From Paragonimus westermani (lineage: Eukaryota > Platyhelminthes > Trematoda > Plagiorchiida > Troglotrematidae): 64,000 nucleotides of DNA. Where the stretch lies: assembly GCA_008508345.1 (NCBI GenBank), contig QNGE01000775.1, positions 125,324 through 189,323 of the forward strand. Direction: 5' to 3'. This document shows positions 9,550 through 21,213 of the stretch, piece by piece. The stretch's first letter is position 1, and the number at the start of each line of letters is the position of its first letter. A program made the translations under genes and the position numbers. The notes beneath the pieces were generated by a model that worked only from the letters and a program-made list of their open reading frames with translations, made no database searches and was not told where the DNA came from.

Positions 9550-9855
9550 TTATATTATCATTCCGCTTGCGCTTTTTTGGTCCAACGCTTGAAACACCGT
9601 GGTAGAACACCGAAACCGTTTCAGCCGGATCTGCCGCCCCAAGCTAGTGCACGCAACGACATAACCAAGTCGCCTTCCAGTTCCCTCGATCATAACGCGC
9701 TTCCTGATGGAGGGTGTTTGCTTCCTCTCTGCCGTGCTTCTGACTTTCAATCTTCTGGGCCTCTGGCCGATGTATTCAGCCGTGCACTGTGTGTAGTTTA
9801 ACCTGTGGACACAGTTGGTATGTTCATGCGGTTGGATCAGGTTTTCCGATTCCAC
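9550..9855 (-). pseudogene. Possible GIY-YIG domain fragment (Penelope-like)
   Basis: The minus frame of 101 residues contains NCVHRLNYTQCTAEYIGQRP followed by RRLKVR. This resembles the core of GIY-YIG endonucleases found at the C-terminus of Penelope-like elements, where a Cx2-3C pair precedes Y-I/V-G-x-T and K-x-R. The first GIY of the pair is not obvious and the downstream catalytic Glu was not identified. No Penelope RT was recognised nearby on that strand. Treat the family call as tentative. Confidence 0.4.
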
Positions 9856-12800
9856 CAGTTAACGTTGTAAAATGCTGTCAAGTCGACAGAACGTACCGGT
9901 TCCCAAAAGTGTTGAAATTTTTCAACCACTTCAGGCCAACCCGTTTAATGAGGTCCAAGTTTTTCCACCTTCCTAGCCCCAGTGTGGTTGCATACTTGTC
10001 AGTCGACGGTTGTGTCGACTTATGGGCTAATAACGTTGCCACTTAAAGGATGAATTCTTGTTCGTAGTTGGCGTGGAAAACTTTTGACTTTGTTATGGTA
10101 GGCATCATCTAATGAGGCAACCAAAACGCATCACGTCAAATCGATCGTTTGGCCCAGCTGGGATGGTGTGGCAGTGTGCGGTAGTGTGTTTCAACTCAGT
10201 CTGTCGGGTTGCATCTGCGCGGTCGAACGGCTACGCGCCATCTGACTTGGGTTCTGTTGAGTTGCTTTCTGACGATTCCTGTAAAGGGATTTGTTTTGAC
10301 GCCGTCACTGCCATATACGACCGTTTAATTCGAATCGTTTTTCCGAAGGAACGATATTACCACGTCCCTTGTCCTTCTCGTTCTGAACAAAACGAATGTG
10401 ACGGTAGCCGACGAGACCACCCAGTGTACCCAGCACATCTGTTACGCGCCGAATATCACCAGACATATATAAATATTTACCCGTGAACGTTTCAGTAGGC
10501 CTCCGATGGCCTTCGCTTGTGTCTGTTCTAAACACTTTGTGAACCGTTGCACGATTGAAAATTTCGTGCATGTCACCGCCATCATTTAGTTGTAATCCTG
10601 TTCAGCGTCTATCTGTGGTAAATTCCATTGTTCCGGTCCGTGTTGGTCTTACCGCACGCTTGCGTAACTGTGCTCGCTGATTCAGTCTGCTCCAGTGAGA
10701 TGTTCAACAGCCAACGCGGTCTTACTGGCCCATATCGACCCCAACACTTTCGACGTGCTGCATTCGGTGCAGTGACCTAGTATCTGGTTTATTTTATACT
10801 TCACTTGGCAAATGCCCGAAGACTCCGGTTTTATCAGCCATTTCTCGAACATCTTGCCTGCGATGTCTCTCTCGCAATCACAAGCAGCACGATCCCCTTC
10901 CGGACAAAACCCTCTCAAAAGCCAAACCACTAACGCTCGTCACAACATCACTCGTCGATAGGCTATTCCCATGCAAAACTAGGTACATCAGCATTTACAT
11001 CAGGCTCCTGACACAGACTTTCCACGGGGAGTACCGATGTATCCTGCGTTTTATTTCCGCCACAGGTCCGACCTTATCTGCCGTTCATCTACAAGACTGC
11101 ACTATCTGTCAAGGTACACCTTGGCTGGCATCGGACCCAGCGATGTCGTAAGTACTATTCAACACTGACAGTGCAAGAAGAACACAACTTCTATCCAGGG
11201 CCTCGCTGCACGGCCAATCTTGTTTGCACATTCGTGCATAAACACCTTCGATATTCACCGCTCATTGGTGTTTGCAGCATCACATCAAACGCTTTGTCAT
11301 GCCACGTGAGACAGCTTTCGCAAGATCACAAGGAACCAATCATCTTGTTAGGAAGAACCACGTACGTCTGCAAGCTGATAGCAGTGCTCACTGAGAGATC
11401 ATCCTGATGAGGCCGCTGGTATCAAACCTACGACATCCACCCATGTGTAATCAAACTGCTCGAGAAAAGTTGACAATTCACACATCGTGTACTGGTCCCA
11501 AACTTTATAACTGATACACTTGTCGGTTTACGCCTACGTGCGTCCATCTAATCAGATTTGAGTTGGCCATTCTTCAGAGTTTTACGTCGGGTGTCAAACC
11601 TTGCAATGCATACCTACGGGAACTTAACCAACGTCACCATGGCACGAAAAATCACTTTGTCTAAAAAGCTCAAAATACTAACAAACTGTTGGAAGACCGA
11701 CAAACCGTTCAAAATGTGGCACAGGTTCAACTCCAATCAGAACTGTCGCGTGTTCCTTTCGGGCTGTTAGCTCCCCGTATGTTCGTCTATATTTTGAGGA
11801 TTTTGAAACCCTTAACATGTTTGCCGACCCTGCGAAGTGCTCGCTGGGGGGCCGATCGAAGGAAACTTCCTCAAGCTCTCGTCTTCTAGCTTACAATAAA
11901 AGTTTTATTCTGACCTCATTTGTATAACTTTCACCTCGATAATCTCTCGTCATGTATGAGCCTGGTAGCTCAGAAGGAGGCATAGCGATGCCACTTACGT
12001 TGAGTTCTTCTTAGCGCTGAACTGGCACGCGCTGAGTGCACTGTTGTGAACTAAACCAATTGGCAAATTGGCCCGGGAACACCCCACGTACCCTCTACTC
12101 TGCACCTCACATATATGCATTTACTAGACTTTATAACATATTATCACCGGTTTGCTTCGCGACTACCCTCTTCTCATGGAGGCTTACCACTCCACGGCCA
12201 TTACTCATGTCAGCGCAGGCTGTCGTCCATAGTTTCACGCGTATGACGGCGGCCTCGGAGTTATGCAACTTTCTTAGATACGTTACTATATTCGTCAACT
12301 CAGCGGTCCACCCCGCAGTTTCCACTACCTACACATCAGGCTAGTCCCACTTCACGCTGGCTCAGTGAAGGAAGGATTAGAACCTTGCGGTCTTAAGCCT
12401 GCTGTGTATGTGCTTGTGGCATTGAGGGTGTCACCAACAAAGTAGCAAGGGGTAGTCCACAAGTCCACACCTCCGGTTACATGATCGAATGTTGTCCTAT
12501 GTGTATGGCCCACAGACCTTGTGGGTTACCTGGAGATTCCGGTTGTAATATTGCTTTTCAGCCTTTCCGTTCCATATGCACGATTATGTGTACGTTTTTT
12601 GTGAGCTCGGTACAATCTCAGCACCACTTTTTTTATTCGTGCAAGTGATTGCATGCAGCGAACGCCTGCCTTCTACCTAACGACTCGTCCACCACTTTAT
12701 CCGTTAAAGTCATATAATCTGTACCTGTTCGAGCATTGTTTGAACTACTTTAATGTTCTAAGCTCCTTCTGCTCTCCACGCTTTTGAGTGCCGTCGAGTG

Positions 12801-14603
12801 GGCTGATACCTTCTTCGCGTCTTTATTCTTCCTTTACTTGATCGACGCCGACGTCTGTTATCATATTTTCAAATGTTACCGGAAATACAAGGTTTGATTC
12901 CGAACACCAAAGCGTCGCTTTGGCGCGATTCCTGTCGGGGCAACATTTTGACTGCTCTTCAGAAGGGCCGTCGTGAGGTGTTAGTGGATGGGGTCTAAGC
13001 GTAAATCCATTCTTCCGCTACGCGTACGCCTTCGGACGACTCCATGACGACCTGCCCGAATTAAGACCGCCACTCTGTTTGCTACTGATTCCGCGGTCGA
13101 TTAGTCACTTTGTTTTCTACACCTACCTGATGCGGTGCATTTTCATCGACAAGTCAGTGAATTTTAACTGATATAATCGATGAAATGTCTGCAAGGTGCC
13201 CCTTGTTTCTCTGTTGAATATTCATCGGGAGGTGAGATTTTTCAACATCGCTAATCGTCTTGTGGCGACTAGTAGCGGGAGCCACGACCCCATCTGTTGA
13301 TTTCATCGGGGTTTGTTGCATTATGCATGCGATTACTGTGCTCGCTTCGGTTACTATTGAAAGATGGCTCTATGTTCTGTCATCAAATTCTAGTAAACTA
13401 CTTCGACGATCTTTATTCTTAATTCAACTATTATCGACGTTCCCCTTGTTGTTATTCGAACTGGGCCATGATAATTTCTAAACGCAAAATTTGGCTCTAT
13501 CCTTGCAACTTTTCTCTCGCGCTATTGATGATTTCCTATTTATCGATGCGCGAACGGTTGTTCTGCTCCGACCCAACCGACGGCCACTTATTTGAGTGGG
13601 TTCAAGTCCGTTTTGTCGTCCTTCATTACTGAGCGGTGCCTAGTTGTCTAGTTTGTTGTACGGACACATTCTTTGTCCACTTTCAGAGTACGTTCCACAC
13701 TCAGGACGATGGAGTAATTTATTTGTATTTTGATTCAATTTGTACTGTATTAAATTATGTTTCCAAGAGTGCTTGTACATTATCCGTTCCATGGATAGTT
13801 GATCTCTGCCGTTGGACAATGGGAAGATACTTACTGGATTATGAGATTGGACGAAACTCGGTGCGAGCTTAAATCTTTGAAGAACGATTGGGTAATATCG
13901 GTTCATACTAATTTCTCTCGTACTAGAAGAACTGGAGTTACTCCGTGGTCCTGTGTGGAGAGGTAACATATGAACCACAAATAAATTAATTTTTCCCAAT
14001 GTTATACGACAAATCATTTGGGCTGGCTAACATTTTCAACCATCTTGCTCAATCATGCCTTTTACTGGCATTATCCAAAATAATTGGCCATTAGCGCACT
14101 TCATCTTTTGACTTCACTGACAGCGACATCCTGAGATCTCGGTGGGCTGCATGCCCTCCAGTGATGTTGTTCCTCCTGCAAGCAAAATTTCGTGGTCTGG
14201 TTTATGCTGGTGATCTCTATGACTCCCAACGACTCACAGCCATCTTAACCAGTATAGGCGGGATGGATATTCGCTCCTCAATGTGAGCTGTGTCTTGATT
14301 CGCAAAAAGGTAGGTCATTAGTTCATGGCTGAGTAGAGCCTGATATTTATCTCGCCACCGAAAACAGAGTGTGCAGCATTATCTTTTCAATGTGGCCATG
14401 TTCGCCTATCTCATCCTGATACGGTTAGCTAAATGGCCACGCAGGCCGAGTTTCTTCCACGGGAAAAAGCAAACACATCTGGCTTCAGGACCTCTTCGGT
14501 TGCCGTACATAAGGACTATCGCATAAACGGGAGACTCATAGGACATCACTGGTACGGCACGAACCAAGCTGAGTTCAACAGTGGCTAGCCCGAGGTTCCC
14601 TCT
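9856..14603. other. Long stretch without recognisable genes
   Basis: Many small frames occur on both strands (for example 10112-10486 plus, 12036-12344 plus, 13640-14017 minus), but none shows a domain or conserved motif I can name. A perfect B-box-like word (GGTTCAAGTCC) lies at about 13599-13609, but no matching A box or stem structure was seen. It may be very old transposon DNA or spacer. Confidence 0.4.
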
Positions 14604-14840
14604 TCATTTATGAATTTTTTCTGACGACCTGTGCCTGACAATGCACACAGTATCCCCCAGTCTAGCATCAGGGCCAAAGCCAGACTCATATCTGTTAGAT
14701 ATGGTTGGCACAGTATGCAAAAGGACGTCAGAACCAGGGTTGGTACTTGGTGAACCCGTGAAGAGAGTAAAATCAGCCCTATTCGCTTTAATCAGAATCA
14801 AAGGGATTTTCACAGTGTCCTTCAGAGGAGCTCTGCATAA
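14604..14840 (-). pseudogene. Possible LINE endonuclease fragment
   Basis: The minus frame (69 codons, stop at 14604) reads KIPLILIKANRADFTLFTGS then PSTNPGSDVLLHTVPTIS and ends with a GPDARLGD block. In LINE endonucleases a strand ending Y-R-S/P-P-S precedes a D-x-LL segment and then the LGDFN motif, so the order fits. Only the LGD half of that catalytic block is present. It could be part of an N-terminal endonuclease now separated from its RT. Confidence 0.35.
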
Positions 14841-15784
14841 CGCTTTAAATAGTCCACTAACAGACCTGCGGTATGATCTGTGAAGTTATTTCGAGACTAA
14901 TTATCGCGTTTTGCACCAGGTTATTTGGAAAGTCTACATGATGTAGGCTGTCTGAATGTTTGTCCGCATGTCACGTGACAGGATGGAACGGATTGGCCGA
15001 AGCGTGCGACTCCGTGTTTTAGTTTAGTGATGGCTGGTTTTTAACCGCTGTGGCTTACCTTCTATATGAGTGCAATTTGTAATATTATGCGAGGTCAGCG
15101 GTAACTTTTGTCCAATGAACATCCACGCTCTGTTCTCAGAGGCCTACTTGCGTATCCATTACGGTCATCTAAGAAACCGACTTACGCGTCGAGTACTAGA
15201 ACATACCATCGCACAGTGATTCACTAAGAAATTTACCGACCTGTACATTAGCTGTCATTCACTTGGGGTCCCTGTCGCAGGCGACTATTCCGATTCACAC
15301 TTCCCAGTACAAGATGGACAAGCACGTTAAATATGCGTAAAGAACTTCCTGGATCCGCAACGAATATATCAAATTCACCGAAATTCATAAACCTCTGTTC
15401 AACAAGATTTACACCGTCAAGAATTTGCTGAGTGGAGCAACGTGGGCAAATGATTATATTGTGTCCATAGATGCCACTGCATGTCAGTTGGAAACGCTTT
15501 GCAGCAGTCAGTCAGGAAGTATGTGTTCCTCAGGTTGCCTTGGTCAGAGGAGGCTATCGACTGACTGAAACGAAGCATTCGCAAACTCATGCACTTCGGG
15601 CGCGCCTTGGGATTAGTTTCAGCCGAAGGGTACTGATCAGGCTAGCATTCCCTGGAAGGCTTGGTTTGGAAAGAAACTCCAAAGCAAATTACACCCACCC
15701 CTTCAATATATCGGTCGAAGAAACTTTCATCAAATATCGTCACAGATTGGGGCTTATACTAATCTAGCACTGGAGTAATTGGGG
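14841..15784. other. Spacer, unassigned
   Basis: A plus frame at 15471-15767 (98 codons) and reading at 15350-15470 show no recognisable domain. It directly follows the 3' side of the minus-strand RTE LINE and might hold that element's 3' end. Confidence 0.35.
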
Positions 15785-16059
15785 CTACTGGCATCCAATC
15801 ACAGGCAGTGGTCCAGTAGCCAAGTTACACAGACAAAGGTTCAACGTTTCGCCGCCGCACAGCAGTGTAGATGGAACCATTGGGCGGTAGACATAGAGGT
15901 TGTTGCTCGGCTTCATGCTATAATACGTATAGACTTGAGAATAACACTAGTCTACAACACGCGAGCGGTCAACTTGCGGTCTGCGGACTGATCGGTGGAC
16001 AAGATACTATCCAAGTATTAAAAATTCGCGCAACCGCCGACGACCAAATTGTCAACGCG
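15785..16059 (-). pseudogene. RTE LINE C-terminal segment
   Basis: Minus-strand reading gives YLDSILSTDQSADRKLTAR, corresponding to the YLGSxLS block, and in another frame VYRPMVPSTLLCGGETLNL, which matches the V-x-x-x-L-L-Y-G-x-E-T-W block after the palm. Several stops intervene. Beyond this I lose the similarity. Confidence 0.7.
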
Positions 16060-16782
16060 AATCCAAGGTACAGATGCACAGAGAGCACCTCTGCCATGGG
16101 GAGGATGAAATAAAGCGAGCGCTATTCGTCCGGCAATCTACTTCCGCGCCATCCTCTCTCGAGTCTTCAGGAGCGATCGTCACCATGGTGGTCAAATGTA
16201 AGCTAAATGGGGTAGGGGATAGCACGAACTTGTCTATGCTAGCAACAATACCGGAGACATAACATGTCGATCCACACGATTTTACCTCCACCCTGATGCC
16301 CACATGTGACGATCCAGTCAAACTGCCGAGCTTACCTGGTCATCTAAACTCACTGAGCACCGTCCATAAGGCCTCGTGGCTCACGGAATCGGAGGCCTTG
16401 GTAAAGTCCACGAAGAGAGCCTACAGGGCTGGTGTCGTTCCCGGCACTTTTCCTGGAGTTCTCAAACAGCAAACATCAGGTTGATCGTACTGCGACTCGC
16501 TTGGAACCCACATTACTCCTCAGGAACACCTGTCCTCGAGGCTTTCGTATCAATAAGGTTCAGAAGAATTCTGGCAAACACCTCGCCCGCGCATCTCAGA
16601 AGACTGAATGCGATAGCTGTTGGGACACTGCTTGCACCCATTACCTTTGAACAAGGGCAAGATAAAGACATCCTTGGGCATTTGTGAAATTCCCCTTGTC
16701 TCCAGAAGGAGTAAGCCAGCTGGAGCAGAAAGCGTTCCAACGCCGGTCTGCCATTCTTTGGGATGTCATCTGGTGGTCCATC
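16060..16782 (-). pseudogene. RTE LINE reverse transcriptase
   Basis: Minus frames show LLQLAYSFWRQGEFHKCPRM, the AGEVFARILLN block (KxxARILLNR), then around 16500 the QCGF-like position with a stop, LQEKCRERHQP-like residues, and DFTKASDSVSHEALWTVLSE, which is the motif A segment (DLTKAFDxVxRExLW) with the Asp in DFTK present. Further down, KFVLSPTPFSLHLTTM is motif B (VLAPTLFxLxxxxM), followed by DCRTNSARF. Frameshifts separate these parts. No clear YADD was found. Confidence 0.8.
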
Positions 16783-17418
16783 CTAGCCTGGAGCCCTTCC
16801 GCTGCGCAATTGACCAATCGATTCCTGCAACCCTAGCAAATCCGGAGAGAAAGCGAGTGAAGGTTTGATGGCCTGTTGCGGCAGACTGCCCATATTCACC
16901 CAGTCACTGCTAAGAGGGCGGTTCAGGGGGATTCCAGAGTATTTGCGCCAAAATTCCATGGTACCCTCTTGCTGATTGTGCGAAAGCCCACCAGTAAACT
17001 GGACCGATGGAACAAAACCGTCTCGAACGAATAGTGGAAATCCTTGTTTTCGGCGACCGGCGTATCCCCGCAAGCGCTCACCCTGATTCCTCCACCAAGT
17101 GTCCTCAATTTTGCGACCAGACTCAGCCAGTTGATGGGAGATGCTCCACAAAGTGGCCTCTTTCGCTTCGCTGTCTGGGTCCACTGTGGGGGTGACAAAC
17201 GCGGTATTCTCCTCTCGTGCCACCCTAAAGATGACCCCATTGTTGTCGTCAGAAAGGTTCGGACGTTTCTGACGCTGCACATCCATCGTCTCGGCGGCTA
17301 CTGGCGTGAACCCTTCCTTGATTGTTTGCCACATGCCATTGGGGGTAGTGGATATGGTAGCAACTGCAAGTTGGAAAACATTCTTCGTCTCGCAGTTGTC
17401 CAATCGTCTGATATCCAC
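16783..17418 (-). pseudogene. RTE LINE linker region
   Basis: A 211-codon minus frame begins MDIRRLDNCETKNVFQLAVA, has MWQTIKEGFTPVAAETMD and ends LLGLQESIGQLRSGRAPG. The start is the KxxDVxxL segment after the endonuclease. The end is the E-x-I-x-x-L-x-x-G-K-A-P-G block that opens the RT domain. The middle (about 16920-17100) is poorly matched and may include a shift or small insertion. Confidence 0.75.
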
Positions 17419-17800
17419 CTTTTGCGGTTGTCTTGGAGAGCTACATCAAACAGGCTTGCCTGCACGGATGAGCAAATTTGTACCGACCAGTCCATGGTCT
17501 GTGCAACACTCACCGCCACGCATCACCCGCGTGATACGCACGTTCACGTAATCAAGCAAATGGTGATGACTACTTTGTGGGTGAGTTCACGTCAAGATAT
17601 CACTTGCCTACAGCTGGAATAGGGAGATCGTTACAGCCAGCTCGTAAGTAGCACACAGGTGGAGCAGACGATCAACGTTCTCGTTCACTGAACCGACGTC
17701 GTTGGGTCAGAGGACTCCCGGCCAGACTACCGAGTTGTGCCCAACTCGAGCGTTCGAGTCACTCCGAACAAATAGTCGGCCACTCACTGTCTGTACCGTA
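17419..17800 (-). pseudogene. RTE LINE endonuclease (C-terminal half)
   Basis: Minus-strand pieces read SDSNARVGHNSVVWPGVLG (the GDFNARVG block with GDF altered), GSVNENVDRLLHLCATY, then HHHLLDYVNVRIT and RGGECCTDHGLV. The order N-A-R-V-G, N-x-N-G-x-R-L-L, L-D-Y-V, and T-D-H-R-L-V is that of RTE endonucleases. The final TDH supplies catalytic Asp and His. One stop lies between the second and third pieces. Confidence 0.8.
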
Positions 17801-18985
17801 AGGCAGCGGGTGATGCAAACGCACGCGCAACAGCATCGACCACCCATAACAGGCCCGACGGTTACATCCCAAGAGATTCAGCGCACTCACAGGGGATCAG
17901 CAGTGTTACACAGAAAAACCTTTGAAATACCCGCAAAATCAATCCGGGCGAAGACAGATATCTGGCCAAACCAAACCACAGCACATGGCTGTCAACCAAA
18001 ACGAACGCATTTGCTTCTCGCCTCGCTGCTCTCCTTTGGCTAATCTGACATGGTTGGACCTGCGATGACCGAAGCCGCAGTTATCACAGCTCACCGGATG
18101 AACACAGAACACAAGCCCGACCACCATGCTAATACAGCAGAAAAGGTCGGGACACACACTGGTGTACACGCAGAGAAACCCCGAACCAAATACACAGCGA
18201 TGGAAAGATGATTCACGCAGCCGCTCTTCCCAGTAACCTGAAAGCCATTCGGCCTCATCCGACGCAGACTTACGTAACTTAGACGGTCAAACGAACGCCG
18301 CTAGTTGTGCTACAACACAAAAAACAATTAGACATCGCTTACCTCGCCAACTACAGTCACACCGTCACATAGCCGGAACTCTGACTCGCTCAAAGCGCAC
18401 ACTTTGGCCTCTCCTTCTGCAAGAAGAGGCAACGATCGAACAAAAACTAACTTTCCCGTCTCCATCAACACCACCCTAATAGTCCGTCGACCGGTGCGCC
18501 TAGTCGACAATCCACCTGAAATGGACCATCTGTGGCAAAACGCACGCAAATAACACGAGAAACGACCGTGCAGCCCGGACGTAATTCAGGCACGCATGAC
18601 AACGCCCAAGATATAACCCAACTGCACGAAACCCGCCTCCACTAAGCCGGCCGCCATAGTCCAACCATACTGACCGTGAAATTCGACTGCTCAACATGAG
18701 AGACACGCTCGCGTCTTTCCTAATCACGCGAACGAAAATCATCAATTCCCAGACGCGTCTGAAACAGAAGAATGCAACAAACATATACGAACACTTATTC
18801 AATGCATCCAATATTGTCACTGTTTAGGGTAAAACTAACTGAACACCTAGGAATTTGAAGCTACTGGTACCCAACCACATGCGTAACTTGTAAGTGGTCA
18901 CGACTCGTCTTGGCTGCCACGAACACCGACATCTGACTTTCACCATTCCCTTGAGACTTCCGAACTTCCCTAGCCGATGCGCTCC
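17801..18985. other. Spacer, unassigned
   Basis: Frames on the minus strand (18328-18549 and 18500-18820) and a plus frame (17702-18043) carry no recognisable motif. The missing endonuclease N-terminus of the neighbouring LINE was looked for here and not found. Confidence 0.4.
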
Positions 18986-18989
18986 GGAA

Positions 18990-19860
18990 GTTCACACAAC
19001 AAAATATCACAAGTCGGCTGGCCGAGGCAGTATGCTCCTCCACGTCTTCAAAGAGTGTGTTGACCCTTCGGCAGCCCCATCACACTTACCATTCAATCAC
19101 TCGTTAGTAGTGGATAGGATCTCAGAGGAATGGAAGCGTCGTCACGTGACGTCAATTCACAAAAGTGGGGACTGTGGTAATGCGGTAAACTATCTTCCTA
19201 CTGTGGTGCTCATGATTATACCAAGCGTCCTAGAAAGCTCAGCAGACTAACATGTTTGACATCACTTGTAGGCACCCAATTTCTTCGCCCCCGAGCAACA
19301 TGGGTTTGGGTCAGGTTAGTCGTGCACCACTGACCTTCTGCATGTATGCTATTCTTGGACGAAGGGGGCGGATTTCGGCCAGGGCTTTGACACCGTATAC
19401 CTGGACTTCACAAAAGCAATAAACGCGATCAGCCACAAACTTCCTGTAGCTGAGACTGAGTCCTGCGGAGTTGTCTGAAGACCGTTGGATTGACTAAGGG
19501 ACTACCTGTTCGATCAATCGTATGGCGTCAGATTCGGCGGTGAACACTCCAGTTGTCACCCAGCACCAGGAGGTGTACCACAGGACTCATGCTAGGCTCA
19601 TCACTGTTCCTTATATTAATCAAAGACGTCTCTCCCGCTACACATTGTGAATAGTCGACATTCGCTTCGCCGAGTGGGAATTCACTTCAGTCACATCTCA
19701 ACAGACGTTTTGAATGGTCGGGGGAAGACCAGGTGCAAAACAATCTAGACAATTTCGTGTTTACCCACGATCTTCAAGGTACCGTAAGAGCGTGTTACGT
19801 GGCTGATTAACCCATTCCATTGATATCGCAACGGCGCACCCTCGGAGAAGTGAAACATGA
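18990..19860 (+). pseudogene. LINE reverse transcriptase remnant (CR1/Jockey-like)
   Basis: Plus-strand reading gives KSAGRGSMLLHVFKECVDPS, RISEEWKRRHVTSIHKSGDC and GNAVNYLPTVVLMIIPSVLE in the frame ending at 19248. Later frames give EQHGFGSG, a YLDFTKAINAISHKL block (motif A, where DxxKAFDxVxHKLL is usual) and GVPQDS for motif B. These are the standard fingers and palm blocks of CR1/Jockey-like RTs. Stops and shifts are frequent, and motif C was not seen. Confidence 0.75.
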
Positions 19861-21213
19861 AAACTGAAGGATTCCTTGCAGAACGTCCACGCTGGTACGT
19901 ACGGCCAATGACGTGTTGCATTCAGCCGGAAGAAACCTGAATTATATGCACCAGATCCACTTTATCATTTTTTTCGTAGCCCAGTGAGGTTACGACTGAA
20001 AAAAACTCACAAGCCTGCTCACTTCACCTGTTGCAGCGCTTGGAGCTACTTGAACAAGTTCAGGGACGGGCCACGAAACAAGTACGGCTGCAGAAGCAAA
20101 GTAGCCAAAAGTGGTGAGCTTTGAGCACTGTCTCGTTTGGGAAGATTTGACGGTGGTCCAAGAGAGTTTACCCGAATCCATCCACCCATGAACTTATCTG
20201 CTGCGACCAAGCGGTAAAACTAACCGCAGGGAAGATTTGTCGAAGCCTGGCGGAAAAGGCGATGAGGTGTTTTGTGTGGGCTTCTCTTTTACTGCGCTGG
20301 CTGCTTGCCATAAGAACTCCCTGCCGGAGGATATGGTTACACGGTAGATTTGCCAGACTATTTTGAGCGCCAGTTAAAGCATCACTTCGGGCCATAAATC
20401 TTAATCGTTCCTCAGGCGTACTAGATGTAATATGTAGTATCAGGCATGAGCGCTGAGCAGTTAATTAGTAATGATCGTGGCACTTAACTGTACGCATGTA
20501 GTGAGTAATTCGGCACTCGATTGACAGCCGTCAGCTAGCAGGTAAAAGCGCCCTTCTTGACGGGCATTTGAAACGTAGTCTCAAAGAACATTCAACCAAA
20601 AGAATGCGGTAGAAGTTGGAAGCAAACCAAACGCGTCAGGCGATGTTAGGAAATAAGACCTGTAGTTGGCCCTGGCCTAGTCTGGAATCAACGGCAGCAA
20701 CCAATAGGAGAGAATAAAAGTATGCAAGTTTGGCTCCAGCTTATTTGGCAGCATCAGAAATTACACCGAATATAGAGTGTGTAAAACCTGCGGGCGTGTA
20801 AAATAATGCTGCGACGAGTGCGGGTGAAACGACCCTGAAGAACAGAGCAACGGATGATTCGTTAGGAAAAAGACGAGCATTTGCTGTGTACAACAAGTTA
20901 CGCGGCTGAGCCAGATGGCACTCAGTTCGTGCGAGTTCATCTATGGCAAGTAAACGCAGAAGTATGCGTACGAAACAGGCGGTAGAAAGAGTACGTTTGT
21001 AGCTGACGACCTCGGGAGAATTATACTAACGTCGGTCACTACAAACACGTAATCCCACCACCGAAACACACGGTCAGTCCTGTTCCCTCAATTCGTACTT
21101 CTCCCATTCTCACGCAAACTGGACAATAACTGCACTGTAATAATAATGATGTATTTCTTGACGCATCTGTGAGAAGTGGGTTCAGCTGAGCGTGCTCAAT
21201 GCACATGCTGTGA
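19861..21213. other. Spacer with weak LINE C-terminal hint
   Basis: At about 20038-20095 the plus strand reads LELLEQVQGRATKQVRLQK, similar to the ERVQRRATK block after LINE palms, so it may be the end of the preceding remnant. From about 20400 to 21213 I see no coding or repeat signal. Confidence 0.35.

Larger units (their letters stand above)
15785..17800 (-). mobile_element. RTE-type LINE, minus strand, decayed
   Basis: Minus-strand reading from 17800 downward gives an APE-type endonuclease C-terminal half, a linker, RT fingers and palm, and the C-terminal segment, in the order of RTE-class LINEs. At least five frame changes and several stops are present. The endonuclease N-terminus is missing beyond about 17800, and the element's 3' end is not defined. 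Confidence 0.85.

Noticed and set aside
11403..11430. Hammerhead-like words CTGATGAG with a GCC-GCT-GGT hairpin
   Set aside because: The required CGAAAC after stem II reads ATCAAAC, and no stem I or III with a cleavage site was found.
13596..13612. Perfect B-box word GGTTCAAGTCC
   Set aside because: No A box at tRNA spacing and the T stem does not pair, so not called a tRNA or SINE.
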